Below, piece by piece: positions 16,851 to 24,778 of a DNA stretch of 64,000 nt. The notes under the pieces were generated by a model that saw only the letters and a list, made by a program, of their open reading frames with translations, made no database searches and was not told the origin of the DNA. The position numbers and the translations under genes were made by a program. Where the stretch lies: NCBI GenBank assembly GCA_902834555.1, contig CADFJN010000011.1, forward strand, positions 35,363 to 99,362, given 5' to 3'. The stretch is from Atopobiaceae bacterium. GTDB lineage: Bacteria > Actinomycetota > Coriobacteriia > Coriobacteriales > Atopobiaceae. Position 1 is the stretch's first letter; each line of letters begins with the position of its first letter.

Positions 16851-17729
16851 CTACAGTCCCAGCCCGGCTGCACCCTTCGTGCGAAAGAGCTCGATCATCT
16901 CGCCCGTAAGGCTGGCGTGGTCGTTCGCGCGCTCAAGCGGAATCTCCTCCGGGGAAAACCAGCGTGCCTCCGCAAGCTCCTGGTGGTCGGTGCGGATGCG
17001 CCGGCTCCCGTCCACATGGCACCAGAACCCCATGAGTAGCGTGTCCGAGAAGGGCCAGGGCTGGCTCTTGTAGAAACGCAGGTCGCGCACGCGCAGCCCC
17101 ACCTCCTCCATGACCTCGCGGCGCACGGTGTCCTCCACTGACTCGCCAATCTCTGTGAACCCGGCGACAAGCGCCCACAGCTTGAGCGCGCGTCCCTGGT
17201 AGCGCGTGAGCACGATCCTCTCGCCATCCGTCACGGCGGCAATCACGCCCGGCTGGATTTTGGGGTAGACAATCTTCGCGCAGTTGGGGCACACAATCTC
17301 GCGGCTGCGCGGGGCAAGCTCCATGGCGTGTCCGCAGCGCGAGCAGAACCTGTTGTCGCGATACCACGAGGCAAGCTGGGAGCCCACCGCCGCGGCAAAT
17401 GCCAGGTCGGCCGGGCCAACGCCGCGCAGCCACCCCACTCGCTCGTAAGTGAAGCCCGCCGGCGTTGCAACCTCGTCGTCCAGCGCAAGGAAGAAGTCAT
17501 CCTCGCCAATGCGGAACGCGAACACGGTGCGCTCCGGCGGCGTGGGATAGTCTGCCAGACGCGGCAGCTCAATCATCTCGCCCGAGGAGAACTCGTCCGC
17601 GCCACGCTCACCTGCAGCCACCACGTGCACAAGCGCCGAGCGGTCGCGGTAGTGCAGCACGTAGCTCTCGGCCTTGGCCTCCTTGGGCTCGAAGTGATTG
17701 TCGTACGCCTTGCCCGTCTCCTGAATCAC
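16851..17729 (-). CDS. nudC: NADH pyrophosphatase / NAD-capped RNA hydrolase
   Basis: The 292-residue Nudix hydrolase cleaves NADH, and in E. coli NAD-capped RNA. A zinc ribbon (CSRCGHAM...CPNC) precedes the Nudix box GFTEIGESVEDTVRREVMEEVGL, which fits GX5EX7REUXEEXGU. The NudC-specific YKSQPWPFSDTLLMGF follows. The start is GTG 17729 with GGGAGGAG 6 bases upstream; a longer ATG frame would run through the palindromic repeat at 17745-17775. Confidence 0.93.
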   Translation of the reverse strand: MIQETGKAYDNHFEPKEAKAESYVLHYRDRSALVHVVAAGERGADEFSSGEMIELPRLADYPTPPERTVFAFRIGEDDFFLALDDEVATPAGFTYERVGWLRGVGPADLAFAAAVGSQLASWYRDNRFCSRCGHAMELAPRSREIVCPNCAKIVYPKIQPGVIAAVTDGERIVLTRYQGRALKLWALVAGFTEIGESVEDTVRREVMEEVGLRVRDLRFYKSQPWPFSDTLLMGFWCHVDGSRRIRTDHQELAEARWFSPEEIPLERANDHASLTGEMIELFRTKGAAGLGL

Positions 17730-17744
17730 GCCAGCTCCTCCCCG

Positions 17745-17775
17745 ATGAGACAAAGGGACAGTCCCTTTGTCTCAT
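17745..17775. repeat. Palindromic repeat, copy 3 (ATGAGACAAAGGGA arms)
   Basis: The 14-bp arms ATGAGACAAAGGGA / TCCCTTTGTCTCAT flank CAG. The copy sits between the divergent nudC and degV-family genes, in the same kind of place as copy 2. Its right arm contains TTGTCT, which could serve as the -35 of the downstream gene. Confidence 0.88.
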
Positions 17776-17796
17776 GCGCCAAGATACCCCTACAAT
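17767..17796 (+). promoter_or_regulatory. Possible promoter of the DegV gene
   Basis: TTGTCT (17767-17772), inside the palindromic repeat, and TACAAT (17791-17796) are spaced by 18 bases, about 50 bases before the gene. If real, the repeat contributes part of the promoter. Confidence 0.35.
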
Positions 17797-17844
17797 AGCT
17801 ATAAGATGTGTTGAAATGTCACCACGCGGGCTGCGGAGGCAACC

Positions 17845-18705
17845 ATGGCAGACTACATCCTCGTCACCGAGACCGGCTCCGACATCCACGAGGAGACCGC
17901 ACGCCGCCACGGCATTGTGGTTGTTCCCATGCACGTGAACTTTGGCGAGCTCTCCCGCGACGACGACTCCTTCCCGCCCGAGGAGCTCTACGAGTACTAC
18001 AAGACCACAGGCAAGCTGCCGCAGACCTCGGGCTGCACACCTGCGGACTTCTCCGCAGCATTTGACCGCATCCATGAGGAGTACCCCACGGCCAAGATAC
18101 TCTACCTGGCCTACTCCGCCGCAACCACGGTCTCCTACCGCAGCGCGCACCTCGCCGCGGAGGGCCGCGACTACGTGACCATGATGGACACCAAGTCCGT
18201 CTCCTGCGCGCTGCGCCTGGTGGTCACCAACGTCGCCCGCATGATGGAGGTCAACCCCGACGCCACGGAAGACGAGGTCAAGGCCTTCGTCGAGAGCCAG
18301 GTACGCCGTATCCGCTTTGCCTTCATCCCAGGTGACCTCGAGTACCTGCGCGCGGGCGGCCGCCTCTCAAACGTGGCGTTTCTCGGCGCGACGCTCCTGC
18401 GCATTAAACCCACGGTCGAGGTGCTCGACGGCAAGCTCGTTGCCACCAAGAAGCGTCGCGGAGCCATGGTCAAGTGCGTGGGCCAGCTCGTCGAGGACTT
18501 CGTGACCCGCGAGCCCATGGACCTCTCGCGCGTGAACCTCACGTACACGGTGGGCAACGCTCCCGACCCCATCATCCGCGCGTTGGTCGAGAAGATCCTG
18601 CGCGACCACGGCACGCAGGAGATCGAGTGGGTCAAGTCCGGCTGCGTGATTGCAAGCCACTCCGGTCCAGGCGCCTTTGGCATCGCGGCTGTGGCCGCCG
18701 AGTAA
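17845..18705 (+). CDS. DegV family fatty-acid-binding protein
   Basis: The 286-residue protein has the DegV/FakB fold, which binds a single fatty acid and in Firmicutes presents it to the kinase FakA. Typical segments are VTETGSDIHEETARRHGIVVVPM, TSGCTPADF, a GGRLSNVAFLGATLLRIKP block and the closing SHSGPGAFGI. ATG 17845 follows TGCGGAGGCAACC. No FakA homologue is next to it. Lipid incorporation is therefore inferred from the family. Confidence 0.9.
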   Translation: MADYILVTETGSDIHEETARRHGIVVVPMHVNFGELSRDDDSFPPEELYEYYKTTGKLPQTSGCTPADFSAAFDRIHEEYPTAKILYLAYSAATTVSYRSAHLAAEGRDYVTMMDTKSVSCALRLVVTNVARMMEVNPDATEDEVKAFVESQVRRIRFAFIPGDLEYLRAGGRLSNVAFLGATLLRIKPTVEVLDGKLVATKKRRGAMVKCVGQLVEDFVTREPMDLSRVNLTYTVGNAPDPIIRALVEKILRDHGTQEIEWVKSGCVIASHSGPGAFGIAAVAAE

Positions 18706-18749
18706 GGACGGCGCGCGGGGACCGCGAGGCCGCCGCGCTCCCGCGTCAC

Positions 18750-19673
18750 TCACGCCCGCTTGGCCGCAGTCCTTCTCAGCAGCATGGGCCCAAGCTCGCT
18801 GGCAAGCACCCCGAGAAACACCAGCGAGAACCCCAGGACCAGCTGAGGCGTGAGCTGCTCGTGGTAGAAGATCACGCTCGCGATGACCGCAAACACGCTC
18901 TCAAGCGAGAGGAGCAGCGCAGACTGAGCCGGCGGCACAACGGTCTGTCCCACGTTCTGGATGAGCGTTGTCACGCAGGACGAGAGAATCACCAGGTAGG
19001 CAAGGGAAAGCCAGAACGAGGTGCCAAGCCCGGATAGCGCCGGTACCTGCTCGCCCAGAACCAGCGAGAACACGGCGCAGGTCAAAGACATGAAGCCCAG
19101 CTGCACCACAGAGATGGTGGTCATGTCGTGCGAGCTGGAGAGCCTGTCGACAAACACAATCTGGATGGCAAAGAACACCGCCGAGAGAAGCGTAAGCCAC
19201 TCGCCGAGCCCCAGCGACGGGCGCATGTCGTCACCCAGCGAGATGAGCGCGATGCCCACAATGCTCAGCAGCGCCGCCACCAGGCTCGACACGCCCGGGC
19301 GTCTGCGGACAGCCGCCCAGTTGATAAAGGGCACCAGCACGCAATAGGTGGCGGTGAGAAAGGCGCTTCTCCCCGGCGTCGTGTAGGCAAGGCCGAGGTT
19401 CTGGACGGCAAACCCCGCGCCATACAGCACGCCCAGGATTCCCCCCGCAAGAACATGGCTCCAGTCAAAGTTGTCACGCAGACGCTTCCAGAAGATAACC
19501 GCCATGAGCACGGTGGCGATCAGAAAGCGAACGGCCATCAGCCAGCATGCGGGAGCAACGTCCAGCGTGTCTTTGATGATGACAAACGATGCGCCCCAGA
19601 TGATGGCGCAGGACAGCATCCCGATCTTCCATGCCCACATGGGAGCGGTTCGTATGTCACGCGTGTTTGGCAT
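18750..19673 (-). CDS. EamA/DMT-family membrane transporter
   Basis: The 307-residue protein has about ten hydrophobic helices in two EamA repeats (GAGFAVQNLGLAYTTPGRSAFLT in the first half, SALLLSLESVFAVIASVIFYHEQL in the second). DMT carriers export amino acids or other metabolites; the substrate cannot be read here. No Shine-Dalgarno precedes ATG 19673, but TATAAT lies 7 bases upstream, so the mRNA is probably leaderless. Confidence 0.88.
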   Translation of the reverse strand: MPNTRDIRTAPMWAWKIGMLSCAIIWGASFVIIKDTLDVAPACWLMAVRFLIATVLMAVIFWKRLRDNFDWSHVLAGGILGVLYGAGFAVQNLGLAYTTPGRSAFLTATYCVLVPFINWAAVRRRPGVSSLVAALLSIVGIALISLGDDMRPSLGLGEWLTLLSAVFFAIQIVFVDRLSSSHDMTTISVVQLGFMSLTCAVFSLVLGEQVPALSGLGTSFWLSLAYLVILSSCVTTLIQNVGQTVVPPAQSALLLSLESVFAVIASVIFYHEQLTPQLVLGFSLVFLGVLASELGPMLLRRTAAKRA

Positions 19674-19680
19674 GCGGGCG

Positions 19681-19686
19681 ATTATA
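19681..19686 (-). promoter_or_regulatory. -10 box of a likely leaderless transcript
   Basis: The minus strand reads TATAAT followed by CGCCCGC and then the ATG at 19673. With normal spacing, transcription would begin at or next to the A of the start codon. No good TTGACA is visible. Confidence 0.55.
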
Positions 19687-19803
19687 CGACCCGAGAACGG
19701 TCTCACATAGCGAGCGCAGGGTTTTTTCTCGCGCTCGTCTCCTACTGCCCGCGCATGCCGTAAACTTGAAAGCGCTGGAGGATTTCCGGCACCAGAGCTC
19801 TAA

Positions 19804-19816
19804 CCGGCATTGCCGG
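19804..19816. repeat. Short perfect palindrome before the scaffold-like gene
   Basis: CCGGCATTGCCGG lies about 55 bases upstream of the ATG at 19872. It may be an operator, but nothing else supports this. Confidence 0.3.
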
Positions 19817-19871
19817 CAACGATCGCGTCGGTGCAAGGGGCATCGGCGAGGGAGTTCGGAGAGGAGAACAC

Positions 19872-20606
19872 ATGCAGTATTCGGCAGAAGTGGAGCGCAT
19901 GTGCCCAGTTGCCAAGGGTGCATACCACGGACCGGCGCCCATCCCCGAGGAGGGCAAGTGGGTTCAGGCCAAGGAGATCACTGACATCTCCGGCTACACC
20001 CACGGTGTTGGTTGGTGCGCCCCGCAGCAGGGTGCCTGCAAGCTCAGCCTCAACGTCAAGAACGGCGTCATCGAGGAGTGCCTCATCGAGACCATCGGCT
20101 GCTCGGGCATGACCCACTCCGCTGCCATGGCTGCCGAGATTCTCCCCAAGAAGACCATCCTCGAGGCCCTGAACACCGACCTCGTGTGCGACGCCATCAA
20201 CGTCGCCATGCGTGAGCTGTTCCTGCAGATCGTCTACGGCCGCAGCCAGACCGCATTCTCCGAGGACGGCCTGCCCATCGGCACCGGCCTCGACGACCTC
20301 GGCAAGGGCCTGCGCTCCATGGTGGGCACCATGTACGGCACCGCCGCCAAGGGTGCCCGCTACCTCGAGCTCACCCAGGGCTACGTCACCCGCATGGCCA
20401 TCAACAAGAACGACGAGATCGTGGGCTTTGAGTTCCTCAACCTCGGCAAGTTCACCGACGCGGTCAAGGCTGGCGTCGATCCCGCAGAGGCCGTCCAGAA
20501 GGCCATGGGCCACTACGGCCAGTGGGATCAGGCTGTGAAGTTCATCGATCCTCGTACCGATGAGGAGACCCACAGCACCGAGTCCACGTTCCCCGTCCAC
20601 GAGTAA
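19872..20606 (+). CDS. Iron-sulfur scaffold-like protein paired with GGGtGRT protein
   Basis: The 244-residue protein is the usual upstream partner of GGGtGRT proteins and is often named an iron-sulfur cluster scaffold-like protein. Cysteines in VGWCAPQQGACKL and EECLIETIGCSGMTHSAAMAA recall NifU/IscU-type loops, where conserved Cys residues hold a transient cluster. ATG 19872 follows GGAGAGGAGAAC. The partner begins 29 bases after the stop. Cluster binding is inferred from annotation habits and cysteine placement; the biochemical role is not established as far as I know. Confidence 0.75.
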   Translation: MQYSAEVERMCPVAKGAYHGPAPIPEEGKWVQAKEITDISGYTHGVGWCAPQQGACKLSLNVKNGVIEECLIETIGCSGMTHSAAMAAEILPKKTILEALNTDLVCDAINVAMRELFLQIVYGRSQTAFSEDGLPIGTGLDDLGKGLRSMVGTMYGTAAKGARYLELTQGYVTRMAINKNDEIVGFEFLNLGKFTDAVKAGVDPAEAVQKAMGHYGQWDQAVKFIDPRTDEETHSTESTFPVHE

Positions 20607-20635
20607 CTCCGAGTAGAGAGAAGGAGGTACAGCAC

Positions 20636-21652
20636 ATGGCCATCACGTTCGAAGGCTACGAGCGCCGCATCGCCCAGATCAACAAGGCGTGCGAGCAGTA
20701 CGGCATCAAGGACCTCGAGGAGGCCCTCAAGCTCTGCACCGACCGTGGCTTCAACCCCTATGACATCACCACTGGCATCCAGTCCATCGCGTTCGAGAAC
20801 GCAAAGTGGGCCTACACCCTGGGCTGCGCCATCGCGCTGAAGAAGGCCGAGAAGGGCGAGGTCACCACGGCCTCCGAGGCTGCCGCCGCCATCGGCGAGG
20901 GCCTGCAGGCCTTCTGCGTCCCCGGCTCCGTCGCCGACGACCGCAAGGTCGGCCTTGGTCACGGCAACCTGGGCGCCATGCTTCTCGGTGAGGACACCGA
21001 GTGCTTCGCATTCCTGGCTGGCCACGAGTCCTTCGCTGCCGCCGAGGGCGCCATCGGCATTGCCAACAACGCCAACAAGGCCCGCAAGAAGCCGCTCCGC
21101 GTCATCCTGAACGGCCTTGGCAAGGACGCCGCCCAGATCATCGCCCGCATCAACGGCTTCACCTACGTGAAGACGCAGTTCGATTACTACACGAGCGAGC
21201 TCAAGATCGTCGAGACGATCCCCTACTCCGACGGCCCGCGCGCCAAGGTCAACTGCTACGGCGCCGACGACGTCCGCGAGGGCGTTGCCATCATGTGGCA
21301 CGAGAACGTCGACATCTCGATCACCGGCAACTCCACCAACCCCACGCGCTTCCAGCACCCCGTCGCGGGCACCTACTTCAAGGAGCGCGTGCTTGCCGGC
21401 AAGAAGTACTTCTCCGTGGCGTCGGGCGGCGGCACCGGCCGCACCCTGCACCCGGACAACATGGCTGCCGGCCCCGCCTCCTACGGCATGACCGACACCA
21501 TGGGCCGCATGCACTCCAGCGCGCAGTTCGCCGGCTCCAGCTCCGTGCCTGCGCACGTCGACATGATGGGCCTCATCGGCATGGGCAACAACCCCATGGT
21601 CGGCTGCACCGTTGCGTGCGCCGTCGCCGTCGAGGAGTCCCTCAAGAAGTAG
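20636..21652 (+). CDS. GGGtGRT protein (conserved, function unknown)
   Basis: The 338-residue protein carries the naming motif in ASGGGTGRTLHPDNMAAGP near residue 265. Other conserved blocks are LGHGNLGAMLLGEDTECFAFLAGHESFA and NSTNPTRFQHPVAGTYFKE. A strong GAAGGAGG ribosome site precedes the ATG. Both this gene and its scaffold-like partner use strikingly uniform, probably highly expressed codons (GGC, AAG, ATC). The family occurs in anaerobic Actinobacteria and Firmicutes. A strong terminator follows at 21699-21734. Confidence 0.85.
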   Translation: MAITFEGYERRIAQINKACEQYGIKDLEEALKLCTDRGFNPYDITTGIQSIAFENAKWAYTLGCAIALKKAEKGEVTTASEAAAAIGEGLQAFCVPGSVADDRKVGLGHGNLGAMLLGEDTECFAFLAGHESFAAAEGAIGIANNANKARKKPLRVILNGLGKDAAQIIARINGFTYVKTQFDYYTSELKIVETIPYSDGPRAKVNCYGADDVREGVAIMWHENVDISITGNSTNPTRFQHPVAGTYFKERVLAGKKYFSVASGGGTGRTLHPDNMAAGPASYGMTDTMGRMHSSAQFAGSSSVPAHVDMMGLIGMGNNPMVGCTVACAVAVEESLKK

Positions 21653-21698
21653 GCTCGCGCCTCTCGGCATCGAGTCCACGCAGGTTATTCGACATGAG

Positions 21699-21734
21699 CG
21701 GGACCGTCACCCCCGGGTGGCGGTCCCGTTTTTT
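21699..21734 (+). terminator. Rho-independent terminator after the GGGtGRT gene
   Basis: CGGGACCG (21699-21706) pairs with CGGTCCCG (21721-21728), with CACCCCCGGGTG between, and six Ts follow directly. This is the clearest intrinsic terminator in the window. Confidence 0.9.
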
Positions 21735-21923
21735 GTGGACGGGGTTCTCAGCCGGTAGCTTCCGGGCGATAGCTTCCGGGCGGCCTTTCCAAAGTCGCGC
21801 GACTTATGCGTTTCTCTCGCAGAAATAATTAAATATCCTCATTTTGTCCCGCAATCGGTATGATTCTTGCTGCGAACGGCAGATTTTTCCCCACCCATAG
21901 GCACCACAGCGAGAAGGAGCCCC
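21735..21923. other. Leader/promoter region of the aquaporin gene
   Basis: TAGCTTCCGGGCG occurs twice in tandem near 21757-21783. An AT-rich stretch follows at 21825-21870 (AAATAATTAAATATCCTC), presumably holding the promoter. No individual box is convincing. Confidence 0.35.
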
Positions 21924-22649
21924 ATGCCCTACAACATCCTTGCCGAGTTCGGGAGTACCGCCCTCATGATCATCTTTGGCGTTGGTGTCCACTGCGACAC
22001 CGTGCTCAAGGGGACCAAGTACCAGGGCTCCGGTCACATGTTCGCCATCACCACGTGGTCGTTTGGCATCTCGGTGTGCCTCTTCACCTTTGGCGGATCG
22101 ATCTGCATGAACCCCGCCATGGCACTCGCGCAGTGCATCCTTGGCCTGGTGCCCTGGAGCATGTTCGTTCCGTATGTGATTGCCGAGATGCTCGGCGGCT
22201 TTGTGGGCGCCGTTGCCGCATGGTTCATGTACAAGGACGAGTTCAAGGACTCCGAGGGCGTAGTTGACCCCATTGCCCAGCGCAATATCTTCTCGACAAA
22301 CCCAACCAGGAACAACCTCCCGCACGACTTCTTCTGCGAGGCGTTCTGCACGTTCTTCTTCATCTCCGGCATTCTTGCCATTGCGCACTACGCCGGCGAT
22401 AACCTGCTGCTGTGCGCCATCTGCGTTGGCCTTCTGGTGTGGGCCATTGGCATGGGCATGGGCGGCATCACCGGCTTTGCCATGAACCAGGCGCGCGACC
22501 TTGGCCCCCGCATGGCCTACCAGGTGCTTCCCATCAAGAACAAGGCCGACAACAACTGGAAGTACGGCCTCACCGTCCCGGGCCTCGCGCCGTTTGTGGG
22601 CGCGACGGTGGCCGCGCTCTTCGTGCACGGGTTCCTCGGCATCTTCTAG
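21924..22649 (+). CDS. Aquaporin/glycerol-facilitator family channel with altered second NPA box
   Basis: The 241-residue MIP-family protein has six helices and two half-helix loops. The first loop keeps NPA (SICMNPAMALAQ), but the second reads MNQARDLGPR, with Gln in place of the Pro of NPA. The DLGPR tail of this loop (GlpF has DFGPR) puts it nearer glycerol facilitators than water channels. ATG 21924 follows GAGAAGGAG. Substrate could be glycerol, water or a small acid such as lactate; fermentation end-product export is a reasonable guess. Confidence 0.85.
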   Translation: MPYNILAEFGSTALMIIFGVGVHCDTVLKGTKYQGSGHMFAITTWSFGISVCLFTFGGSICMNPAMALAQCILGLVPWSMFVPYVIAEMLGGFVGAVAAWFMYKDEFKDSEGVVDPIAQRNIFSTNPTRNNLPHDFFCEAFCTFFFISGILAIAHYAGDNLLLCAICVGLLVWAIGMGMGGITGFAMNQARDLGPRMAYQVLPIKNKADNNWKYGLTVPGLAPFVGATVAALFVHGFLGIF

Positions 22650-22755
22650 GAGCCAGAACATAGCGAGAACCACCTGACGGCCGCCCCCTCTGGGTGCCGG
22701 CCGCGTTCTTTGCCGTAGCCTCTCTTCCTTCTCCCCTTCCACTTCCCCCCTTACC

Positions 22756-22834
22756 TTCTTTAGCGGTTTTTGAGAACGATGATTGGCGCGACCTGCGGAA
22801 ATGTTGCCCCCGTTTCACAGAAACCGCTAAAGAA
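22756..22834. repeat. Inverted-repeat element, TTCTTTAGCGG family, copy 1
   Basis: Perfect 14-bp arms TTCTTTAGCGGTTT and AAACCGCTAAAGAA enclose 51 bases that include GCGACCTGCGGAAA and CCCGTTTCACAG. A diverged copy lies in opposite orientation at 34463-34543. Confidence 0.75.
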
Positions 22835-22915
22835 CGACTGGGCGGATGGGTGGGTGAGGCCCCCTCAGCTTCGTCCGTGGCCTCGCCTCGGGGCATCGGG
22901 CCTTCTCGGCAGAAA

Positions 22916-22991
22916 TTATTGCGCGAAATTTCTTGATATTGAGATACTCAACTGGGCGAATACTTGAGTTATGAGAAATATCGCTCAATAA
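22916..22991. repeat. Inverted-repeat element, TTATTGCGCG family, copy 1
   Basis: The arms TTATTGCGCGAAATTTCT and AGAAATATCGCTCAATAA pair at 16 of 18 positions across 40 bases. The loop contains CAACTGGGCGAA. Copy 2 (23109-23184) has exactly the same total length of 76 bp. Confidence 0.8.
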
Positions 22992-23108
22992 CGAAGGGGC
23001 AGACAAGGTGCTGAGCCGATAAGAACCTCAAACAGGAGACCAGATGAGGCGAATCCCTCTGCTCCACCTGTGATTTGTTCTCGGGGTGCCTTGCTTCGTC
23101 TTCTAAGA

Positions 23109-23184
23109 TTATTGCGCGAAATTCCTTGATGTAGTGGTTGCCAACTGGGCGAACGTCCTATTGACGAGGAATATCGCGCAATAA
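23109..23184. repeat. Inverted-repeat element, TTATTGCGCG family, copy 2
   Basis: The arms TTATTGCGCGAAATTCCT and AGGAATATCGCGCAATAA pair at 17 of 18 positions. Two arm changes relative to copy 1 (T to C on the left, A to G on the right) are compensatory and keep the pairing. The loop again contains CAACTGGGCGAA. Confidence 0.8.
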
Positions 23185-23236
23185 CAACGAGCGGCGGCCA
23201 AAACTTGCTCCGGGCATAACTGCCAGCCGCAAAGTT

Positions 23237-23305
23237 TAGCCCCCTTTCTTAAAACCGGTGCTCGTTACCTGCGGAAACGCAACGGCAGTTTAAGAAAAGG
23301 AGCTA
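23237..23305. repeat. Inverted-repeat element, TTTCTTAAAACCGG family, copy 1
   Basis: TAGCCCCCTTTCTTAAA and TTTAAGAAAAGGAGCTA pair at 15 of 17 positions. The loop contains ACCTGCGGAAACGCAAC. The bases to the right (TTCTCTGC) match the longer copy at 34616-34700, but the left outer arm is missing here. Confidence 0.75.
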
Positions 23306-23380
23306 TTCTCTGCGGAGAAGGACGTTGGGCAAGGTGTAGAAAGGGACGTTGGGAGAGGCACCCTCGCCGTCGGCAGACCC

Positions 23381-24160
23381 CTAGCGCTGCGCCAGCTCGA
23401 AGATCCGCTGGTAGAGCGCCAGCTCGCCCGGGGTATCGATGCTCGAGCGAAGTTCCACGCTCCCCACCTGGGCGCTAGAAGCGAGAAGTCCCGCCGCCTC
23501 AAGTCGGCGGCGCGTCTCTCGCGCCGTGCCCTCGCCGCCATCAAAGAGCGGCACGTCGCCCATGATCTCGCGAATCTGCTCGCGGACAAGCGGATAGTGC
23601 GTGCAGCCGAGAACCACCGAGTCAACCTTGCCGCGCCAGCGTCCAAGGTAGCGCTCGAGCAGGTCGTGAATCGCGGGAGAGGCAGGGTCGCCCTTTTCGA
23701 TGAGGTCGGCCAGACCAACACACGGCACCTCGATGACCTCGGAATCCGCACCCCAGCGGTCCTCGAGCCGCTGAAACTTGCCCAGCCGCAACGTCGCAGC
23801 TGTTGCCATCACCAGGATGCGGCGATGCCGCGGCGCGAGTGTCGCCGGCTTGAGCGCTGGCTCCACACCAATCACGGGAATGCTGGGGTACTGTTCGCGC
23901 AGCACCTGCGCGGCAACGGAGGTGGCGGTGTTACAGGCGATGACCAGCGCCTTTGCGCCCTGGCCCACAAGCGAGGCGGCAATGCGCCGCGAGAGCGCCA
24001 AGACCTCCTCGGGGGGCTTGTCACCGTAGGGGGCGTGAGCGGAGTCCCCAAAGAAGACAAAGCGCTCGTGCGGCAACTCGGCAACAAGGCACCCTAGCAC
24101 CGTGAGGCCGCCCACCCCCGAGTCGAACACCCCCACAAAACCTTTGTCCTGCTCCGCCAT
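23381..24160 (-). CDS. murI: Glutamate racemase
   Basis: The 259-residue enzyme makes D-glutamate for peptidoglycan. GVFDSGVGGLTVL opens the protein. The two catalytic cysteines are in VIACNTATS (near residue 79) and VLGCTHYPLV (near residue 187), with the general Asp/Ser at the N-terminal loop. ATG 24160 follows GGGGAGGAACGC. The gene is divergent from the SlyD-like isomerase. Confidence 0.95.
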   Translation of the reverse strand: MAEQDKGFVGVFDSGVGGLTVLGCLVAELPHERFVFFGDSAHAPYGDKPPEEVLALSRRIAASLVGQGAKALVIACNTATSVAAQVLREQYPSIPVIGVEPALKPATLAPRHRRILVMATAATLRLGKFQRLEDRWGADSEVIEVPCVGLADLIEKGDPASPAIHDLLERYLGRWRGKVDSVVLGCTHYPLVREQIREIMGDVPLFDGGEGTARETRRRLEAAGLLASSAQVGSVELRSSIDTPGELALYQRIFELAQR

Positions 24161-24282
24161 GCGTTCCTCCCCACGATACCTGCATGGAACCAGTATGCCA
24201 CTCGCAGCCGCAGGTATTGTGGCGTAGAGTTGTTGCCATTGCAGCCACAAGCGGCCGTGCGCGGCCGCCCCAAGGAGGACCC

Positions 24283-24711
24283 ATGAGCAACGCAGGCAAG
24301 AAGGTCAAGGTGCACTACGTTGGCACCCTCGACGACGGTACCAAGTTCGACTCGTCCCGCGACCGCAACGAGCCGCTGGCCTTCACGTGCATGGCCGGCC
24401 AGATGATCAAAGGCTTTGACGCGGCCGTCGACCAGATGACCGTCGGCGAGACGAGAAACGTCCACATCCCCGCCGCCGAGGCCTATGGCGAGAGGCGCGA
24501 GGACCTCGTCCAGACGCTGCCCATCGCGATGATGCCCGGCGCCGAGAAGCTCTCGGTGGGCGACCGCGTGACGCTGGCCACCCCCTCTGGCCAGCCCTTC
24601 CCCGCCCTGGTCGCGGCCAAGGACGACACCAACATCACGTTCGACCTCAACCACGAGATGGCCGGCAAGGACCTCAACTTCGAGATCGAGCTCCTCGAGG
24701 TGGAGGAGTAG
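24283..24711 (+). CDS. SlyD-like FKBP-type peptidyl-prolyl isomerase
   Basis: The 142-residue protein has the FKBP core split by an insert-in-flap domain, as in SlyD: VKVHYVGTLDDGTKFDSS, AGQMIKGFDAAVDQM, and then the flap insert GERREDLVQTLPIAMMP followed by FDLNHEMAGKDLNFEIELLEV. It lacks the His-rich metal-binding tail of E. coli SlyD. AAGGAGG precedes ATG 24283. Folding or chaperone function in the cytoplasm is expected. Confidence 0.92.
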   Translation: MSNAGKKVKVHYVGTLDDGTKFDSSRDRNEPLAFTCMAGQMIKGFDAAVDQMTVGETRNVHIPAAEAYGERREDLVQTLPIAMMPGAEKLSVGDRVTLATPSGQPFPALVAAKDDTNITFDLNHEMAGKDLNFEIELLEVEE

Positions 24712-24778
24712 TTCTCGCCCTAACCGGCGGCAGCGCACGATGCCCAAAGGTACACTCCGTACGAGAACCCCGCAATAG

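Larger units (their letters stand above)
22650..23380. other. 731-bp intergenic region filled with hairpin repeats
   Basis: The gap between the aquaporin gene and murI has no protein gene that I can support. It contains a GC hairpin right after the aquaporin stop (ACGGCCG with CGGCCGCGT, about 22677-22708) and four inverted-repeat elements, listed separately at 22756, 22916, 23109 and 23237. Confidence 0.6.

Noticed and set aside
22756..23305. CRISPR array
   Set aside because: Repeats are inverted, differ in sequence and are not separated by uniform spacers; no cas genes are present.
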